A DNA stretch of 64,000 nt from Pleomorphochaeta sp. (GTDB lineage: Bacteria > Spirochaetota > Spirochaetia > Sphaerochaetales > Sphaerochaetaceae), in NCBI GenBank assembly GCA_028532815.1, contig JAQQAS010000040.1, positions 1 to 64,000 on the forward strand. The letters run 5' to 3'. This document shows positions 35,172-45,392 of the stretch, in pieces. The notes under the pieces were generated by a model. That model worked only from the letters and a program-made list of their open reading frames with translations, was not told where the DNA came from and searched no databases. Both the position numbers and the translations under genes were made by a program. Every line of letters begins with the position of its first letter. The stretch's first letter is position 1.

Positions 35172-36510
35172 TAAATTCTCCTAGCACAACTGCATCTAAA
35201 TCTACACCATTAACTTTTCTAATCCCAACTTTAACTATTGAACCTGGTTTTAAATTTCGGCCCATAATTACAGTAGCTCCATCAACTTCAGGAGCTTGGG
35301 AATATATTCTACCAATTGCTAAGTCTTCACCTTCAATTTTCTCTTCTATTAAAGCTTCATATACATTACCAACAAATTTTTGTAGATTAGAAGATGTTAT
35401 TTTTTCTTGTATTTTTTCTAATTTCTTTTGATCTTTCTTAGCCCTAGAAATAACTTTTTTATGGTCTTCTTCACTTATCATATCAAAAGCTCTAGTGTCT
35501 TCTTCTCTACTATATATAAAAGATCCCATCCAATCAAATTTACATTTTTTTGTAAATTCAAGAAGAGTTTTAACATCTTCTTTAGTTTCCCCTGGAAAAC
35601 CTAGCATTAGAGTTGTTCTAATTACAGCATAAGGAAGACTTTCTCTAATTTCTTTAATTAAATTATAATAACTTTCGCTTGTACCAGTCCTTCCCATCTT
35701 TCTAAGAATAGGAGTTGCTGCATGTTGGAAAGGAATATCAAAATAAGGAAGAACCTTATCATGAGTTTGAACAAATTTAATTAATTCTTTTGGGAATGCA
35801 TCTGGGTGGATATATAAAAGTCTTATTTTAAAATCCCCCTCAATTTCACATATCTCTTCTAGTAAAGGCAATAATTGAGACTTACCTGTTGTATCGGTAC
35901 CAAAAGCTGCCAAATCTTGAGCAATGATATTAATTTCTTTAATTCCATTCTTCACTAAAGATTTTGCCTCATCTAATATTTGATTCTTACTTCTAGATCT
36001 TAAAGGACCTCTAATAATTGGAATTGCACAAAATGCACAACGGTGATTACAGCCTTCACTTAGTTTTAAATATGCCGCTCCAGGGAAATTTAAAATGGTA
36101 CTTCTTGAGTAATAATCATCACTTGGATCTTCTGGATACTCAGGAGAATATACTATCTGCTCTTCCTCTTTTTCCATTTTTTCAACAAAATCACCTATTT
36201 GTTTTAAATCTCTATTTCCAAAAATACCATCAGCTTCTGGTAATTCTAATATTTCACTATATCTTTGAGCTAAACAGCCACCAAAGATTATTTTTGCATT
36301 AGGAGCTACTTCTCTAAGATTGAACAATGTTTCAATTGCTTCTTCTTTTGCACTTTGAATAAAACCACAGGTATTGATAAAGATAAGATCACTATCAACT
36401 GGATCTGATGATATTTCATATCCTTTTTCTTTTAACAGATTGATAATAACTTCTGCATCTACTTGGTTTTTGGAACAGCCTAGGCTTTCCATGTAAAATT
36501 TTTTACTCAT
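35164..36510 (-). CDS. rimO: Ribosomal protein S12 methylthiotransferase RimO
   Basis: A 448-residue radical-SAM enzyme with two [4Fe-4S] clusters that methylthiolates an aspartate of S12. The N-terminal UPF0004 domain has cysteines in ESLGCSKNQVDAE, INTCGF and FGGCLAQRY; the radical-SAM triad is in SEGCNHRCAFCAIPIIRG (about 152-169). The C-terminal TRAM domain follows (about 375-448). ESLGCSKN together with IPIIRGPLRSR separates RimO from MiaB. It lies 22 bases downstream of the opp terminator and precedes pcrA. Confidence 0.95.
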   Translation of the reverse strand: MSKKFYMESLGCSKNQVDAEVIINLLKEKGYEISSDPVDSDLIFINTCGFIQSAKEEAIETLFNLREVAPNAKIIFGGCLAQRYSEILELPEADGIFGNRDLKQIGDFVEKMEKEEEQIVYSPEYPEDPSDDYYSRSTILNFPGAAYLKLSEGCNHRCAFCAIPIIRGPLRSRSKNQILDEAKSLVKNGIKEINIIAQDLAAFGTDTTGKSQLLPLLEEICEIEGDFKIRLLYIHPDAFPKELIKFVQTHDKVLPYFDIPFQHAATPILRKMGRTGTSESYYNLIKEIRESLPYAVIRTTLMLGFPGETKEDVKTLLEFTKKCKFDWMGSFIYSREEDTRAFDMISEEDHKKVISRAKKDQKKLEKIQEKITSSNLQKFVGNVYEALIEEKIEGEDLAIGRIYSQAPEVDGATVIMGRNLKPGSIVKVGIRKVNGVDLDAVVLGEFNG

Positions 36511-36532
36511 TTGTTTTTATCCCTAAAAAATA

Positions 36533-36570
36533 TTGCCAATGGCCCATCTATTATAGAGTGTCATTGGCAA
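36533..36570 (-). terminator. Terminator of the oppBCDF operon
   Basis: On the minus strand TTGCCAATG and CATTGGCAA pair around a 20-base loop and are followed by TATTTTTTAG. Confidence 0.8.
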
Positions 36571-36612
36571 TGTGAGTCAATAAGTTGTAAGTACTATTTA
36601 ATTGTAATTCTA

Positions 36613-37692
36613 TTATTTAACTTCTGTCTTGTTTTTATCAGCATCAGCTTGTGCTTCTTCTTTACTAATTTTTGAATAATCTTTTTCATCATATAACCAA
36701 CAAGCAACTTTATGGTTGTTACCTAAATCAAATGTTGGTGGAACATGACAAGTACACCATGGCATTCTTTTTGGACAACGAGCTTGGAAGTAACAGCCTG
36801 GTTGTATTTTATCAGGAGAGGGAACATCACCTGTTAAAATTATTCTTTGTCTTTTTCTTTCAATTTCAGGATCTGGAATTGGAGCGGCTGATAGTAATGC
36901 TTGTGTATAAGGGTGAGCTGGATTATCATACAAGTCTGCAGAATCAGCTAACTCAACAATTTTACCTAAGTACATTACTGCAACTCTAGTTGAAATATGT
37001 TGAATAACAGCCAAATCGTGAGCAATGAAGATATATGTTAAGTTTAATTCTTTTTGCAATTCATTCAACAAGTTTAATATCTGGGCTTGGATAGATACAT
37101 CAAGAGCTGAAACAGGTTCATCAGCTAAAATAATTCTTGGGTTTAAAGCCAATGCTCTAGCAATACCAATTCTTTGTCTTTGACCACCTGAGAATTCATG
37201 AGGATATCTGTTTTTGAAAGCTTTGTTCAAACCAACTCTTTCCATTAGTCTTTCAACTTCTTCCTCAATTTCAAGTTTAGTCAACTTTTTATCTAATAAA
37301 CCTCTTTTATTAAAAACTACTAAAGGTTCACTAATAATTGATCTAACTGTCATTCTAGGGTCTAATGATGCATAAGGATCTTGGAATATCATTTGGATAT
37401 TTCTTCTTGCTAATACTAATTCTTTTTCTTTAGCTTCACAAAGGTTTAATCCTTCAAAAATTACATCACCAGAGGTTGGTCTATATAATTGAGCAATGGA
37501 TCTTACAGTTGTTGATTTACCACAACCAGATTCTCCAACGATACCTAAGGTTTCTCCTTCTTTTACTTCAAAGGAAATACCATCAACAGCTCTAATAGCA
37601 CCAATCTTTTTATTTAACAACCCACCAGTTTTTATAGGAAAATGTTGTTTTAGATCTTTTACAACTAAAAGGGTTTTCTTTTCGTTACTCAT
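36613..37692 (-). CDS. oppF: Oligopeptide ABC transporter ATP-binding protein OppF
   Basis: A 359-residue ATPase. Walker A is [13 protein letters not shown] (about 54-66), Q-loop [15 protein letters not shown], signature [16 protein letters not shown], Walker [15 protein letters not shown], and the switch region [11 protein letters not shown]. The C-terminal oligopeptide domain has four cysteines in [18 protein letters not shown], as in OppD/F proteins that carry an Fe-S-like cysteine cluster. It is the last gene of the operon and overlaps oppD by one base. The acidic Lys/Glu tail is low-complexity. Confidence 0.95.
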   Translation of the reverse strand: MSNEKKTLLVVKDLKQHFPIKTGGLLNKKIGAIRAVDGISFEVKEGETLGIVGESGCGKSTTVRSIAQLYRPTSGDVIFEGLNLCEAKEKELVLARRNIQMIFQDPYASLDPRMTVRSIISEPLVVFNKRGLLDKKLTKLEIEEEVERLMERVGLNKAFKNRYPHEFSGGQRQRIGIARALALNPRIILADEPVSALDVSIQAQILNLLNELQKELNLTYIFIAHDLAVIQHISTRVAVMYLGKIVELADSADLYDNPAHPYTQALLSAAPIPDPEIERKRQRIILTGDVPSPDKIQPGCYFQARCPKRMPWCTCHVPPTFDLGNNHKVACWLYDEKDYSKISKEEAQADADKNKTEVK

Positions 37693-38732
37693 TATTTATC
37701 ATTCTCCTTTGCAGCATCAGCTACAGCTTTTGCTTTTTCTTCTTCACTAGCATATAACCAACAATTTACTTTATGGTCTTCACTAACTTCATAAGTTGGT
37801 GGGAGAGCACAACGACAAACATCCATTGTTTTATGACAACGAGGGTGGAAAGGACAGCAAGGTGGCAAATCAATAACGTTAGGTGGTTGGCCCTCAATTG
37901 AGAACAATTTCTTTTGTTTATTTTGAGTATCCATTCTAGGAACACTTTGAATCAAACCACTTGTATATGGATGAGCTGGATTGTTATAAAGTTCATAAGT
38001 ATAAGCTTCTTCAACAATTTTACCTGCATACATAACACAAACTTTATCACACATACCAGCTACAACACCTAAGTCGTGGGTAATTAAAATAACAGCAGTG
38101 CCGAAATCTTTGCTAATTTGTTGAATAAGTTCAAGAATTTGAGCTTGGATTGTTACATCTAATGCAGTAGTAGGTTCATCAGCAATTAAAACTTGAGCAT
38201 TACAAGATAGAGCCATTGCTATCATAACTCTTTGTCTCATACCACCAGAAAATTGGTGTGGATATGAATCAATACGAGCTTCAGCTGCAGGAATACCTAC
38301 TTTTTTTAACATTTCAATTGATCTTTTTCTAGCTTCTTGTTTATCTACATCTTTTTCGTGCAATCTAATTGTTTCAATCATTTGAGTAGATATTTTTAAG
38401 AATGGATTTAAACTAGTCATAGGATCTTGGAATATCATAGAAATCTTATTTCCACGAATTTCTCTCAATTCTGATTCTGGTAAATCTAGAATATTTTCAC
38501 CATCGAATAGAACTTCTCCGCCAACTATTTTTCCTGGAGGGGAAGGTATTAATCTCATTATAGAAAGGTTGGTAACACTTTTACCACAACCTGATTCGCC
38601 AACGATACCAACGGTTTCACCTTTATTTACGGTGAAGGATACACCATTAACAGCTTTTACTACACCGGCATCAGTTTTAAAATGAGTTTGTAAATCTTTT
38701 ATTTCCAATATTGGTTGTTTATTATCTTTCAT
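37692..38732 (-). CDS. oppD: Oligopeptide ABC transporter ATP-binding protein OppD
   Basis: A 346-residue ATPase pairing with OppF. Walker A is [14 protein letters not shown]-loop [13 protein letters not shown], signature [16 protein letters not shown], Walker [15 protein letters not shown], switch [13 protein letters not shown]. The C-terminal substrate-family domain contains [17 protein letters not shown]. It is 14 bases downstream of oppC. Confidence 0.95.
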   Translation of the reverse strand: MKDNKQPILEIKDLQTHFKTDAGVVKAVNGVSFTVNKGETVGIVGESGCGKSVTNLSIMRLIPSPPGKIVGGEVLFDGENILDLPESELREIRGNKISMIFQDPMTSLNPFLKISTQMIETIRLHEKDVDKQEARKRSIEMLKKVGIPAAEARIDSYPHQFSGGMRQRVMIAMALSCNAQVLIADEPTTALDVTIQAQILELIQQISKDFGTAVILITHDLGVVAGMCDKVCVMYAGKIVEEAYTYELYNNPAHPYTSGLIQSVPRMDTQNKQKKLFSIEGQPPNVIDLPPCCPFHPRCHKTMDVCRCALPPTYEVSEDHKVNCWLYASEEEKAKAVADAAKENDK

Positions 38733-38746
38733 TTTTTTGCTATCTC

Positions 38747-40345
38747 CTAAAGCTGGTTCTTACTTTGTGGGTCGAACGCATCACGAAGACCATCACCAAA
38801 GAAGTTCATTGCAAATAAGAATAAAGTCATTGCAATAGATGGGAAAATTAATCTCCATGGATAAATTGTCATACTTGCAACACCATTACTAATTAAAGAT
38901 CCCCAAGATGCCATAGGAGCTTGAACACCAAGACCTAAGAAGGATAAGAAGGATTCTTGCATAATAAATGATGGAATTCTTAAAGTTGAATATACAATGA
39001 TTATTGATAAAGAGTTAGGAATCATGTGTTTAAAAATAATTCTCCATGTTTTAGCACCCATTGATCTAGCAGCTTCAACATATTCACTGTTTTTAAGACT
39101 CATTATTTGTCCTCTTACCATACGAGCAATTGTAAGCCAAGATACTATTCCTAATGCAATAAATAAGTTAAGAATTGAACGCCCGAATATTGCCATACAA
39201 ATAATAACAATAAGCATATAAGGAAGACCGTACATAACATCAACAATTCTCATTATAATATAGTCTACTTTACCACCTAAATATCCAGCTAAAGCTCCAA
39301 GAACAATACCGATGAATACACTAAATAATGTACCAATTATACCAATCATGATTGATATTTGGCCACCATAAATGATTCTACTTAATAAGTCTCTACCACT
39401 ATAGTCTGTACCTAATAGATAGTGACGTTGATTAACTAATGAAGAACTTACAGTAATTGTTAGACCATCAACTTCTATTGTATCTTTATAAGGGAAGCTA
39501 ATTGTTCCTTCTTCACTTTCATTTTCTAAAATTTTAGTTACATCTCTTAATACTTGAGCATTGATTTTACCATATAAGTTTTCAGCAAGCTTCTCTTCAA
39601 AATATGCATCGCCTAGCTTTTCAATTTCTTTATCAATTATAGTGGCTTTTTCTTCATCACTTAAATTCTTTTTAACATCAGCATCCATTTCAATTGTATT
39701 AAATACAAAAGCATCCATTTCTTTATAAGTTTGCTCTAAAATTAAGGTAGTGTCATCAAGACCAATCATAGTTGCATAAACTTTAGCTAAGGAATCACTA
39801 TCTAATTTCTTTAAATTAGTATCACCTTGATAGATTTTAGTAATATCAACAAAGATGTCTTCATCAATTTTTTTCTGTAATTTATCTAAAGTTTTTTGGT
39901 CACTAGAACTCCAAGTAAATGTACCTGCAGCAAGTTGTTTTTCACCTTCTTCTAAACAAAGATTCCAAACACTATTTGTTTTACTTTCATCAATCCAACT
40001 TACTATTAAAGCAGATTGTTCTTCTGTTAATACTAAAGAACCATCTTTCCAAGCTTTGAAATATAATTCTTTTTTCTTATTCTCCATCATTAACTCACCA
40101 GCAGTTTTGTTAAAGGATGGTCCTAAATTTTGGTGATCTAAAATAATTTCATCATAATCGTGTAATGGAAGCAAAGGTGCAAATGCTGAAATAAGGGCAT
40201 ATAGTATAACTATAACCATACCTACTACAGCCATCTTGTTTTTTCTTAATCTCTTCCAAGCATCTTTAGTTAAACTATTTCCAACAACAACTTGATCAAA
40301 TTCGTTTGTAGCTGCGTTTTCTTTATTTTTTATATCTTCTTTCAT
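38747..40345 (-). CDS. oppC: Oligopeptide ABC transporter permease OppC with a large insertion
   Basis: A 532-residue permease. A first membrane helix (KMAVVGMVIVILYALISAF, about 37-55) is followed by roughly 250 hydrophilic residues before the normal core resumes at YLLGTDYSGRDLLSRIIYGG (about 308-327). The rest contains five more helices and the ATPase-coupling EAA loop EAARSMGAKTWRIIFKHMIPN. Ordinary OppC proteins are near 300 residues, so about 200 residues are extra and would face the periplasm. The insert is rich in Asp, Glu and Lys and looks helical. The frame shows no sign of disruption. Confidence 0.93.
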   Translation of the reverse strand: MKEDIKNKENAATNEFDQVVVGNSLTKDAWKRLRKNKMAVVGMVIVILYALISAFAPLLPLHDYDEIILDHQNLGPSFNKTAGELMMENKKKELYFKAWKDGSLVLTEEQSALIVSWIDESKTNSVWNLCLEEGEKQLAAGTFTWSSSDQKTLDKLQKKIDEDIFVDITKIYQGDTNLKKLDSDSLAKVYATMIGLDDTTLILEQTYKEMDAFVFNTIEMDADVKKNLSDEEKATIIDKEIEKLGDAYFEEKLAENLYGKINAQVLRDVTKILENESEEGTISFPYKDTIEVDGLTITVSSSLVNQRHYLLGTDYSGRDLLSRIIYGGQISIMIGIIGTLFSVFIGIVLGALAGYLGGKVDYIIMRIVDVMYGLPYMLIVIICMAIFGRSILNLFIALGIVSWLTIARMVRGQIMSLKNSEYVEAARSMGAKTWRIIFKHMIPNSLSIIIVYSTLRIPSFIMQESFLSFLGLGVQAPMASWGSLISNGVASMTIYPWRLIFPSIAMTLFLFAMNFFGDGLRDAFDPQSKNQL

Positions 40346-40367
40346 GTTTAAATCAATTCCTTATTTA

Positions 40368-41294
40368 TTAGTAAGCGATTCTTGGATCTAGTAAAGCGTA
40401 AACAATATCAACTAAGAAGTTCATAACAACTAAGATAACAGAGAAAACGATAACTACACCAATAATTAAGGTGTAATCTCTATTGAATGAACTTTGTACG
40501 AAGAATTTACCAATACCAGGAACACGGAAAACTTGTTCAATAACGATTGACCCAGTGATAATACCAGCAAAAGCTGGTCCTAAATAACTAACGATTGGAA
40601 GCATAGCTCCTTTCATTGCATGTTTTGCAATAATAGTACTATTCTTCATTCCCTTAGCTTTAGCAGTTCTAATATAATCACTTCTTAAAGTTTCTAGCAT
40701 TGAAGAACGAGTTAATCTTGCGATTGTTGCAAAATATGCAAAGGCTAAAGATATAGCTGGTAGAATAATTGTTGAATAACCTTCTCCTGTACTATACCAA
40801 CCAGAGATTGGTAGCCAATGGAGTTTCATAGCAAAGACTAGCTGAAGTAGCGGCCCTATAACAAATAACGGTATCGATATACCCAATACAGCTAGCCCCA
40901 TCGTCAGATAATCTATCCAACTATTCTGATAAATTGCGGCTAGTATACCAAATAATATACCGAAGATTAGTGCAATTAAAATAGCTACTACACCTAATAC
41001 AGCTGAATTAGGTAATGAAGTAAAGATGTAATAATTAACATCGTTATCTACATACTTATATGAAGGTCCTAAATCACCTCTCACTACATCAAAAAGATAT
41101 CTTCCATATTGTTGTAATACAGGTTCATCTAAATGGTATTTCGCTTCAATATTCGCTAAAACTTCTTCTGGTAAGGCTCTTTCTCCATCAAAAGGACCAC
41201 CAGGAGCTACTCTAACAATAAAAAAGCTCAATGTAATAATGACAAGCAATGTAGGAATCATACCTAATAAACGTTTAATAATATATTTTGTCAT
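40368..41294 (-). CDS. oppB: Oligopeptide ABC transporter permease OppB
   Basis: A 308-residue permease with six helices. The start KYIIKRLLGMIPTLLVIITLSFFIV, the VAPGGPFDGERALPEEV loop and the EAA-type loop RTAKAKGMKNSTIIAKHAMKGA (about 215-236) are typical. It heads the oppBCDF operon; GAGG precedes the ATG. The substrate-binding gene oppA is not in this operon but lies divergently at 42328. Confidence 0.95.
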   Translation of the reverse strand: MTKYIIKRLLGMIPTLLVIITLSFFIVRVAPGGPFDGERALPEEVLANIEAKYHLDEPVLQQYGRYLFDVVRGDLGPSYKYVDNDVNYYIFTSLPNSAVLGVVAILIALIFGILFGILAAIYQNSWIDYLTMGLAVLGISIPLFVIGPLLQLVFAMKLHWLPISGWYSTGEGYSTIILPAISLAFAYFATIARLTRSSMLETLRSDYIRTAKAKGMKNSTIIAKHAMKGAMLPIVSYLGPAFAGIITGSIVIEQVFRVPGIGKFFVQSSFNRDYTLIIGVVIVFSVILVVMNFLVDIVYALLDPRIAY

Positions 41295-41566
41295 ATTCTT
41301 CCTCGTTGAATAATTTTACTATATAAATAGTTAAAAATGCCATAGTAGCATCTTTTACAGACTAAAGAACTTTACAGTAAATTGCAACTTTATTCAATAA
41401 TTATCGAAAGAATTATGTAAATTAGTACAAATTTGAATTGAATTTAATTTCAAAAGAGATAACAATTAATTGTTTTATTGTGTAAAGTAAAATAAGATTT
41501 TCTTAAGGAAAATACTATTAAAATAAACCCAAAAATGCAAATAAATATTAAATTAAAAAGGTATTT

Positions 41567-42139
41567 TTAATTCCTAAATTTATGAATATCTCTAAGTCCA
41601 ACATCTAAATCTAAATCCCTCTCCCTATCTTTGGTAAAAGGCAATCCAAGTGTTGTACTAAAGAGAAAAGCAGCTTGTTCACAAGTTCCACCACTTTTTT
41701 TCTCATCAATAACTTCTACATCAAATTTTTCATCATTTTTTAATATTATTGAAAATCTTACTTGTGCTCTATACGCTCTGCCTTTTCTCTTATACTCAGC
41801 ATTTTCATCAAAGCTACCTTTAACAAAATGTGTAATTTCAACTTTTTTTAATTCATTAGCTAAGTATTGTTTCTTGGACAAAAAAGGATAAACCCCGAAT
41901 TGATAAGAAAGTGTTAACTTTTCTTTATCAATTACCCACCTATCTACAAATAATACTCCAATTAATGCAATTAAAATGAGGATTATTGGAATTAATAGGG
42001 TTGAAAGACTATCACCTCTAATTAAAGCATCTATGCTTCCCCAGCTAAAAAATAATAAAAATATAAAACTTACTATTTTTGAAAATGTGCTATTTTTATA
42101 TACTAATCTGTCATTTTTGTTCTTTATATGGTACTTCAT
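41567..42139 (-). CDS. Small membrane protein with a cytoplasmic beta-rich domain, unknown
   Basis: A 190-residue protein. Two hydrophobic helices (about 23-42 and 47-65) are followed by a soluble part of alternating strands (VDRWVIDKEKLTLSYQFGVYP and so on), giving a layout like PH-domain-like bacterial membrane proteins. I do not recognise the family. AGGAG precedes the ATG. It lies between oppB and the divergent oppA, but no functional link is shown by the sequence. Confidence 0.6.
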   Translation of the reverse strand: MKYHIKNKNDRLVYKNSTFSKIVSFIFLLFFSWGSIDALIRGDSLSTLLIPIILILIALIGVLFVDRWVIDKEKLTLSYQFGVYPFLSKKQYLANELKKVEITHFVKGSFDENAEYKRKGRAYRAQVRFSIILKNDEKFDVEVIDEKKSGGTCEQAAFLFSTTLGLPFTKDRERDLDLDVGLRDIHKFRN

Positions 42140-42238
42140 AACCTCTCCTTAGGGTTATTATTTAAACAAATATGTCTAAATAATAACATTTTAACCTATT
42201 TTTTGATTTTTCTACTTGACGTAATCAATAATACATCG

Positions 42239-42268
42239 TTTACTATTCTATATATCTTATGCTATAAT
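42239..42268 (+). promoter_or_regulatory. oppA promoter
   Basis: TTTACT (42239-42244) and a consensus TATAAT (42263-42268) are 18 bases apart. The leader is about 53 bases and carries AAGGAG. Confidence 0.7.
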
Positions 42269-42327
42269 ATACATAAGAATATTTAAAAGAATAGAGAATA
42301 TTTATCAAATCTACAAGGAGATAATCT

Positions 42328-44046
42328 ATGAAAAAGACATTATCTATTACACTTAGCTTATTGCTATTAGCTACTGTATTAGTATCTTGTGGTGGAAAAG
42401 AAGAAGAAACAGCTGCTACTACTCCAGCTGCAACAACCACTACTACAACAGAAAAAACTGTCGAAACTAAAGCTGAACCTAAAGCAGAAACTAAGGTAGA
42501 AGAAACCGTTGCTGAAGCTGTTGTTGAACCAACAATGGACGAAGGTGTAAAATTTGTTATATCTAATGGCGCAGAACCTCAATCATTAGATCCAGCTAAA
42601 GTTCAAGGTGTTCCTGAACACAGAATTTTAATGGCATTAATGGAAGGTTTAACTTCAATCGATCCTATGACTGCAGATCCAGTTCCTGGTTTAGCAGAAT
42701 CTTGGGAAGCTAATGAAGATGGTACTCAATATACATTCCACTTAAGAAAAACAACTTGGTCTGACGGCGTTCCTATCACAGCACATGATGTTGTTTATTC
42801 TTGGTTAAGAGAATTAGATCCTGCAACTGCATCACCATATGCATGGTTCCCATGTATGTTCTTAGAAGGTGCACAAGCATATAATGATGGTACAGGCACA
42901 GCTGATGGTGTTGGTATCAGAGCTCTAGACGATTACACTTTCCAAATGGATTTAATTGGTCCTCTACCATATGCAATCGGTGCTCTAGAACACTATTCTT
43001 TCGCAGTTGTTCCTAAACATGCTATTGAAAAATATGGTGATCAATGGACACAACCTGAAAACTTCGTAGGTAATGGTCCTTTCACTCTAAAAGAAAGAAT
43101 TCCACAATCAAAGATTGTTTGTGTTCCTAACGAAATGTACTGGGATGCAGATTCAGTTAAAATTGATACTTTAGAATTCTTATCTTCTGATGATGAAAAT
43201 ACTAACTACAATATGTTCCTAGATGGACAAATTGACTGGTTAACAAACGTTCCAACTGATAAATTAAGCTCTGCTGAAATGAAATCTTCATTCAAAGCTT
43301 CACCTCAATTAGCAACTTACTACTATGTATTCCAAACAGAAAAAGCTCCTTTAGATAACGTTAATTTAAGAAAAGCTATTGCTTATGCAATTAACCGTGA
43401 AGACTTAGTTGAAGGTGTTACAAAAGCTGGTCAAATTCCTGCTTGGGGTATTGTACCTCCAATGGCTGGATACGACGCTCTTGAATTCCCATTTGAAGAC
43501 TATGATGAAGCTGAAGAAATGGCTCGTGAATTCTTAAATGAAGCTGGTTATCCAAACGGCGTTGGTTGTCCTACTCTAACTGTTTTATATAACACAAGTG
43601 AAGGTCACAAACAAATTGCTGAATTTGTACAACAAGAATTAAAAGATAAGTTAAACATCAATGTTGAACTAGTTAACAAAGAATGGGGAACTTACCTAAC
43701 AGATAGAAACAATGGTGACTTCGAAATCTCAAGAGCTGGTTGGGTTGGTGACTACCAAGATCCTAACACATTCTTAGATATGTTCTTAACTGGCGGTGCT
43801 ATGAATGGTGGTAGATATTCAAGCGATATCTATGACACATTAGTAAAAGAAGCTGCTACAATCGCTGATCCTACTGAAAGAATGGGTGTATTAAGAACAG
43901 CTGAAGATATCATGATTAATGAAGATCAAGCTATTATACCTTTCTACTATTACATTACTGTTAATATGATTGACACAGATGTATGGGGTGGTTGGTATAC
44001 AAACACAATGGATTACCATCCATTAAAGACTATCTACAAAAAATAA
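42328..44046 (+). CDS. oppA: Oligopeptide-binding lipoprotein OppA
   Basis: A 572-residue SBP family 5 protein. The signal peptide ends in LLLLATVLVSC, a lipobox with the acylated Cys near residue 21. A low-complexity linker rich in Thr, Glu and Ala (about 22-70) tethers the binding domain. Family blocks include AEPQSLDPAKVQG, LMEGLTSIDPMT, GLAESWEANEDGTQYTFHLRK, FVGNGPFTLKE and LRKAIAYAINREDLV. It delivers peptides to OppBCDF. Codons are C-rich as in enolase, suggesting abundant expression. It is monocistronic, with its own promoter and terminator. Confidence 0.95.
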   Translation: MKKTLSITLSLLLLATVLVSCGGKEEETAATTPAATTTTTTEKTVETKAEPKAETKVEETVAEAVVEPTMDEGVKFVISNGAEPQSLDPAKVQGVPEHRILMALMEGLTSIDPMTADPVPGLAESWEANEDGTQYTFHLRKTTWSDGVPITAHDVVYSWLRELDPATASPYAWFPCMFLEGAQAYNDGTGTADGVGIRALDDYTFQMDLIGPLPYAIGALEHYSFAVVPKHAIEKYGDQWTQPENFVGNGPFTLKERIPQSKIVCVPNEMYWDADSVKIDTLEFLSSDDENTNYNMFLDGQIDWLTNVPTDKLSSAEMKSSFKASPQLATYYYVFQTEKAPLDNVNLRKAIAYAINREDLVEGVTKAGQIPAWGIVPPMAGYDALEFPFEDYDEAEEMAREFLNEAGYPNGVGCPTLTVLYNTSEGHKQIAEFVQQELKDKLNINVELVNKEWGTYLTDRNNGDFEISRAGWVGDYQDPNTFLDMFLTGGAMNGGRYSSDIYDTLVKEAATIADPTERMGVLRTAEDIMINEDQAIIPFYYYITVNMIDTDVWGGWYTNTMDYHPLKTIYKK

Positions 44047-44066
44047 TTATTAACTATATAATTTAT

Positions 44067-44097
44067 CACTCCTCATTTAATGGGGAGTGTTTTTTTA
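44067..44097 (+). terminator. oppA terminator
   Basis: CACTCCTC and GGGGAGTG pair around a seven-base loop and are followed by a run of T residues. Confidence 0.85.
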
Positions 44098-44132
44098 TAG
44101 ACTTATATTTTTATTTAGTTTATATTTTTCCT
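44098..44132 (+). promoter_or_regulatory. aroA promoter (apparently leaderless)
   Basis: TAGACT (44098-44103) and TATATT (44121-44126) are 17 bases apart, and the aroA AUG starts at 44133, seven bases after the -10. No Shine-Dalgarno is present. Confidence 0.5.
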
Positions 44133-45392
44133 ATGGAAAAAATAATTAACCCCTCTAAAGTTTCAGGTGTAATTAATATACCTAGTTCAAAAAGTCAAAC
44201 AATCAGAGCCTTACTAATAGCAACCCTTGCAAATGGACAAAGTGTAATCAAAAACGCCTTATTATCAAGTGATACTATAAGTTGTATAAAAGCTTGCAAA
44301 GCTTTTGGTGCACAAATTACTCAAGATAAAACTACACTATATATAGATTCAACTAATGTTAAAAAAAATGGAGATCCAATAACTATTGATTGTGAAAATA
44401 GTGGGACCACCCTTTACTTAGCTCTAGGACTTGCTGCATATCTTGAATGCGAAGTAACTTTCACAGGTGATCAATCCTTAAAGAAAAGACCTGTTGGTCC
44501 ACTTCTTCAAGCTTATAAAGATTTAGGATGTACTGTAAGTGATACCAATTATCCACCTTTCACTATAAAAGGACCAATTACTAAAAGTAAAACTATTATT
44601 GATTGTCCAACTTCTCAGTATCTTTCTTCTCTATTACTAGCGTCCTGCTGTGCTAAAACTGATGTTGAAATTATCACACCATTATTATATGAAAAACCTT
44701 ATGTAAGACTTACATTAGAGTGGATGAATAATCAAAATTTTGACTATAAAATTTCAAAAGATTTACAACATTCTTTTGTTAAAGGTAATCAAATATTTAA
44801 ACCAATAAATACAACTATTAGTGGAGATTATTCAAGTGCAACATTCTTTTTCGCCCTTGCTGCAATTTCTAAAACTTCAATAACAGTAAATGGTTTAAAT
44901 AAAAATGACTCTCAAGGTGATAAACAAACTCTTTCAATCTTAGAGAAAATGGGTTGCACAATTAATTGGACAGAAAACGGAGTTGAAGTTATTGGGCCTG
45001 ATGAATTAAAAGGAGGGACCTTCTCCTTAAATTCTATGCCAGATGCACTGCCAGCCCTTTCAGTTGTTGCTTGTTTTAGTAAAGAAAAAGTAATTTTTAA
45101 TAATGTAGCCCAAGCTAGATTAAAAGAAACCGATAGAATTACTACAATGAGAAAAAACCTTGAAAAATTAAATGTCAGTGTTAAAGAACTTGATGATGGA
45201 ATTGAAATAAATGGAAATGGAAAAGTCAAAGGAGCTTTTGTTAAAGGTTATGATGATCATAGAATAATCATGGCTATGGCAATTGCAGCTACTAATGCAG
45301 AGAGCAAGGTTACGATTGATAATGTAGATGCTGTGAGTGTAACCTTCCCAACTTTCTTTGAATTACTAGATCAACTAAAGGAAACAAAATGA
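44133..45392 (+). CDS. aroA: 3-phosphoshikimate 1-carboxyvinyltransferase (EPSP synthase)
   Basis: A 419-residue enzyme of the shikimate pathway that joins shikimate-3-phosphate and phosphoenolpyruvate. Motifs are IPSSKSQTIRALLIATLA (about 15-32), ENSGTTLYLAL, KKRPVGPLL, the SGDYSSATFFFALAA block with the catalytic region, and RLKETDRI and GYDDHRIIMAMAIAA near the end. The frame is open further upstream, through the oppA end, but the ATG at 44133 begins the conserved sequence and directly follows a promoter. It overlaps ltaE by four bases (ATGA) and heads a run of metabolic genes. Other aro genes are not in the window. Confidence 0.92.
   Translation: MEKIINPSKVSGVINIPSSKSQTIRALLIATLANGQSVIKNALLSSDTISCIKACKAFGAQITQDKTTLYIDSTNVKKNGDPITIDCENSGTTLYLALGLAAYLECEVTFTGDQSLKKRPVGPLLQAYKDLGCTVSDTNYPPFTIKGPITKSKTIIDCPTSQYLSSLLLASCCAKTDVEIITPLLYEKPYVRLTLEWMNNQNFDYKISKDLQHSFVKGNQIFKPINTTISGDYSSATFFFALAAISKTSITVNGLNKNDSQGDKQTLSILEKMGCTINWTENGVEVIGPDELKGGTFSLNSMPDALPALSVVACFSKEKVIFNNVAQARLKETDRITTMRKNLEKLNVSVKELDDGIEINGNGKVKGAFVKGYDDHRIIMAMAIAATNAESKVTIDNVDAVSVTFPTFFELLDQLKETK

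Noticed and set aside
43983-44132. Upstream extension of the aroA frame into oppA
   Set aside because: It would overlap the end of oppA and the oppA terminator; family homology begins at ATG 44133.
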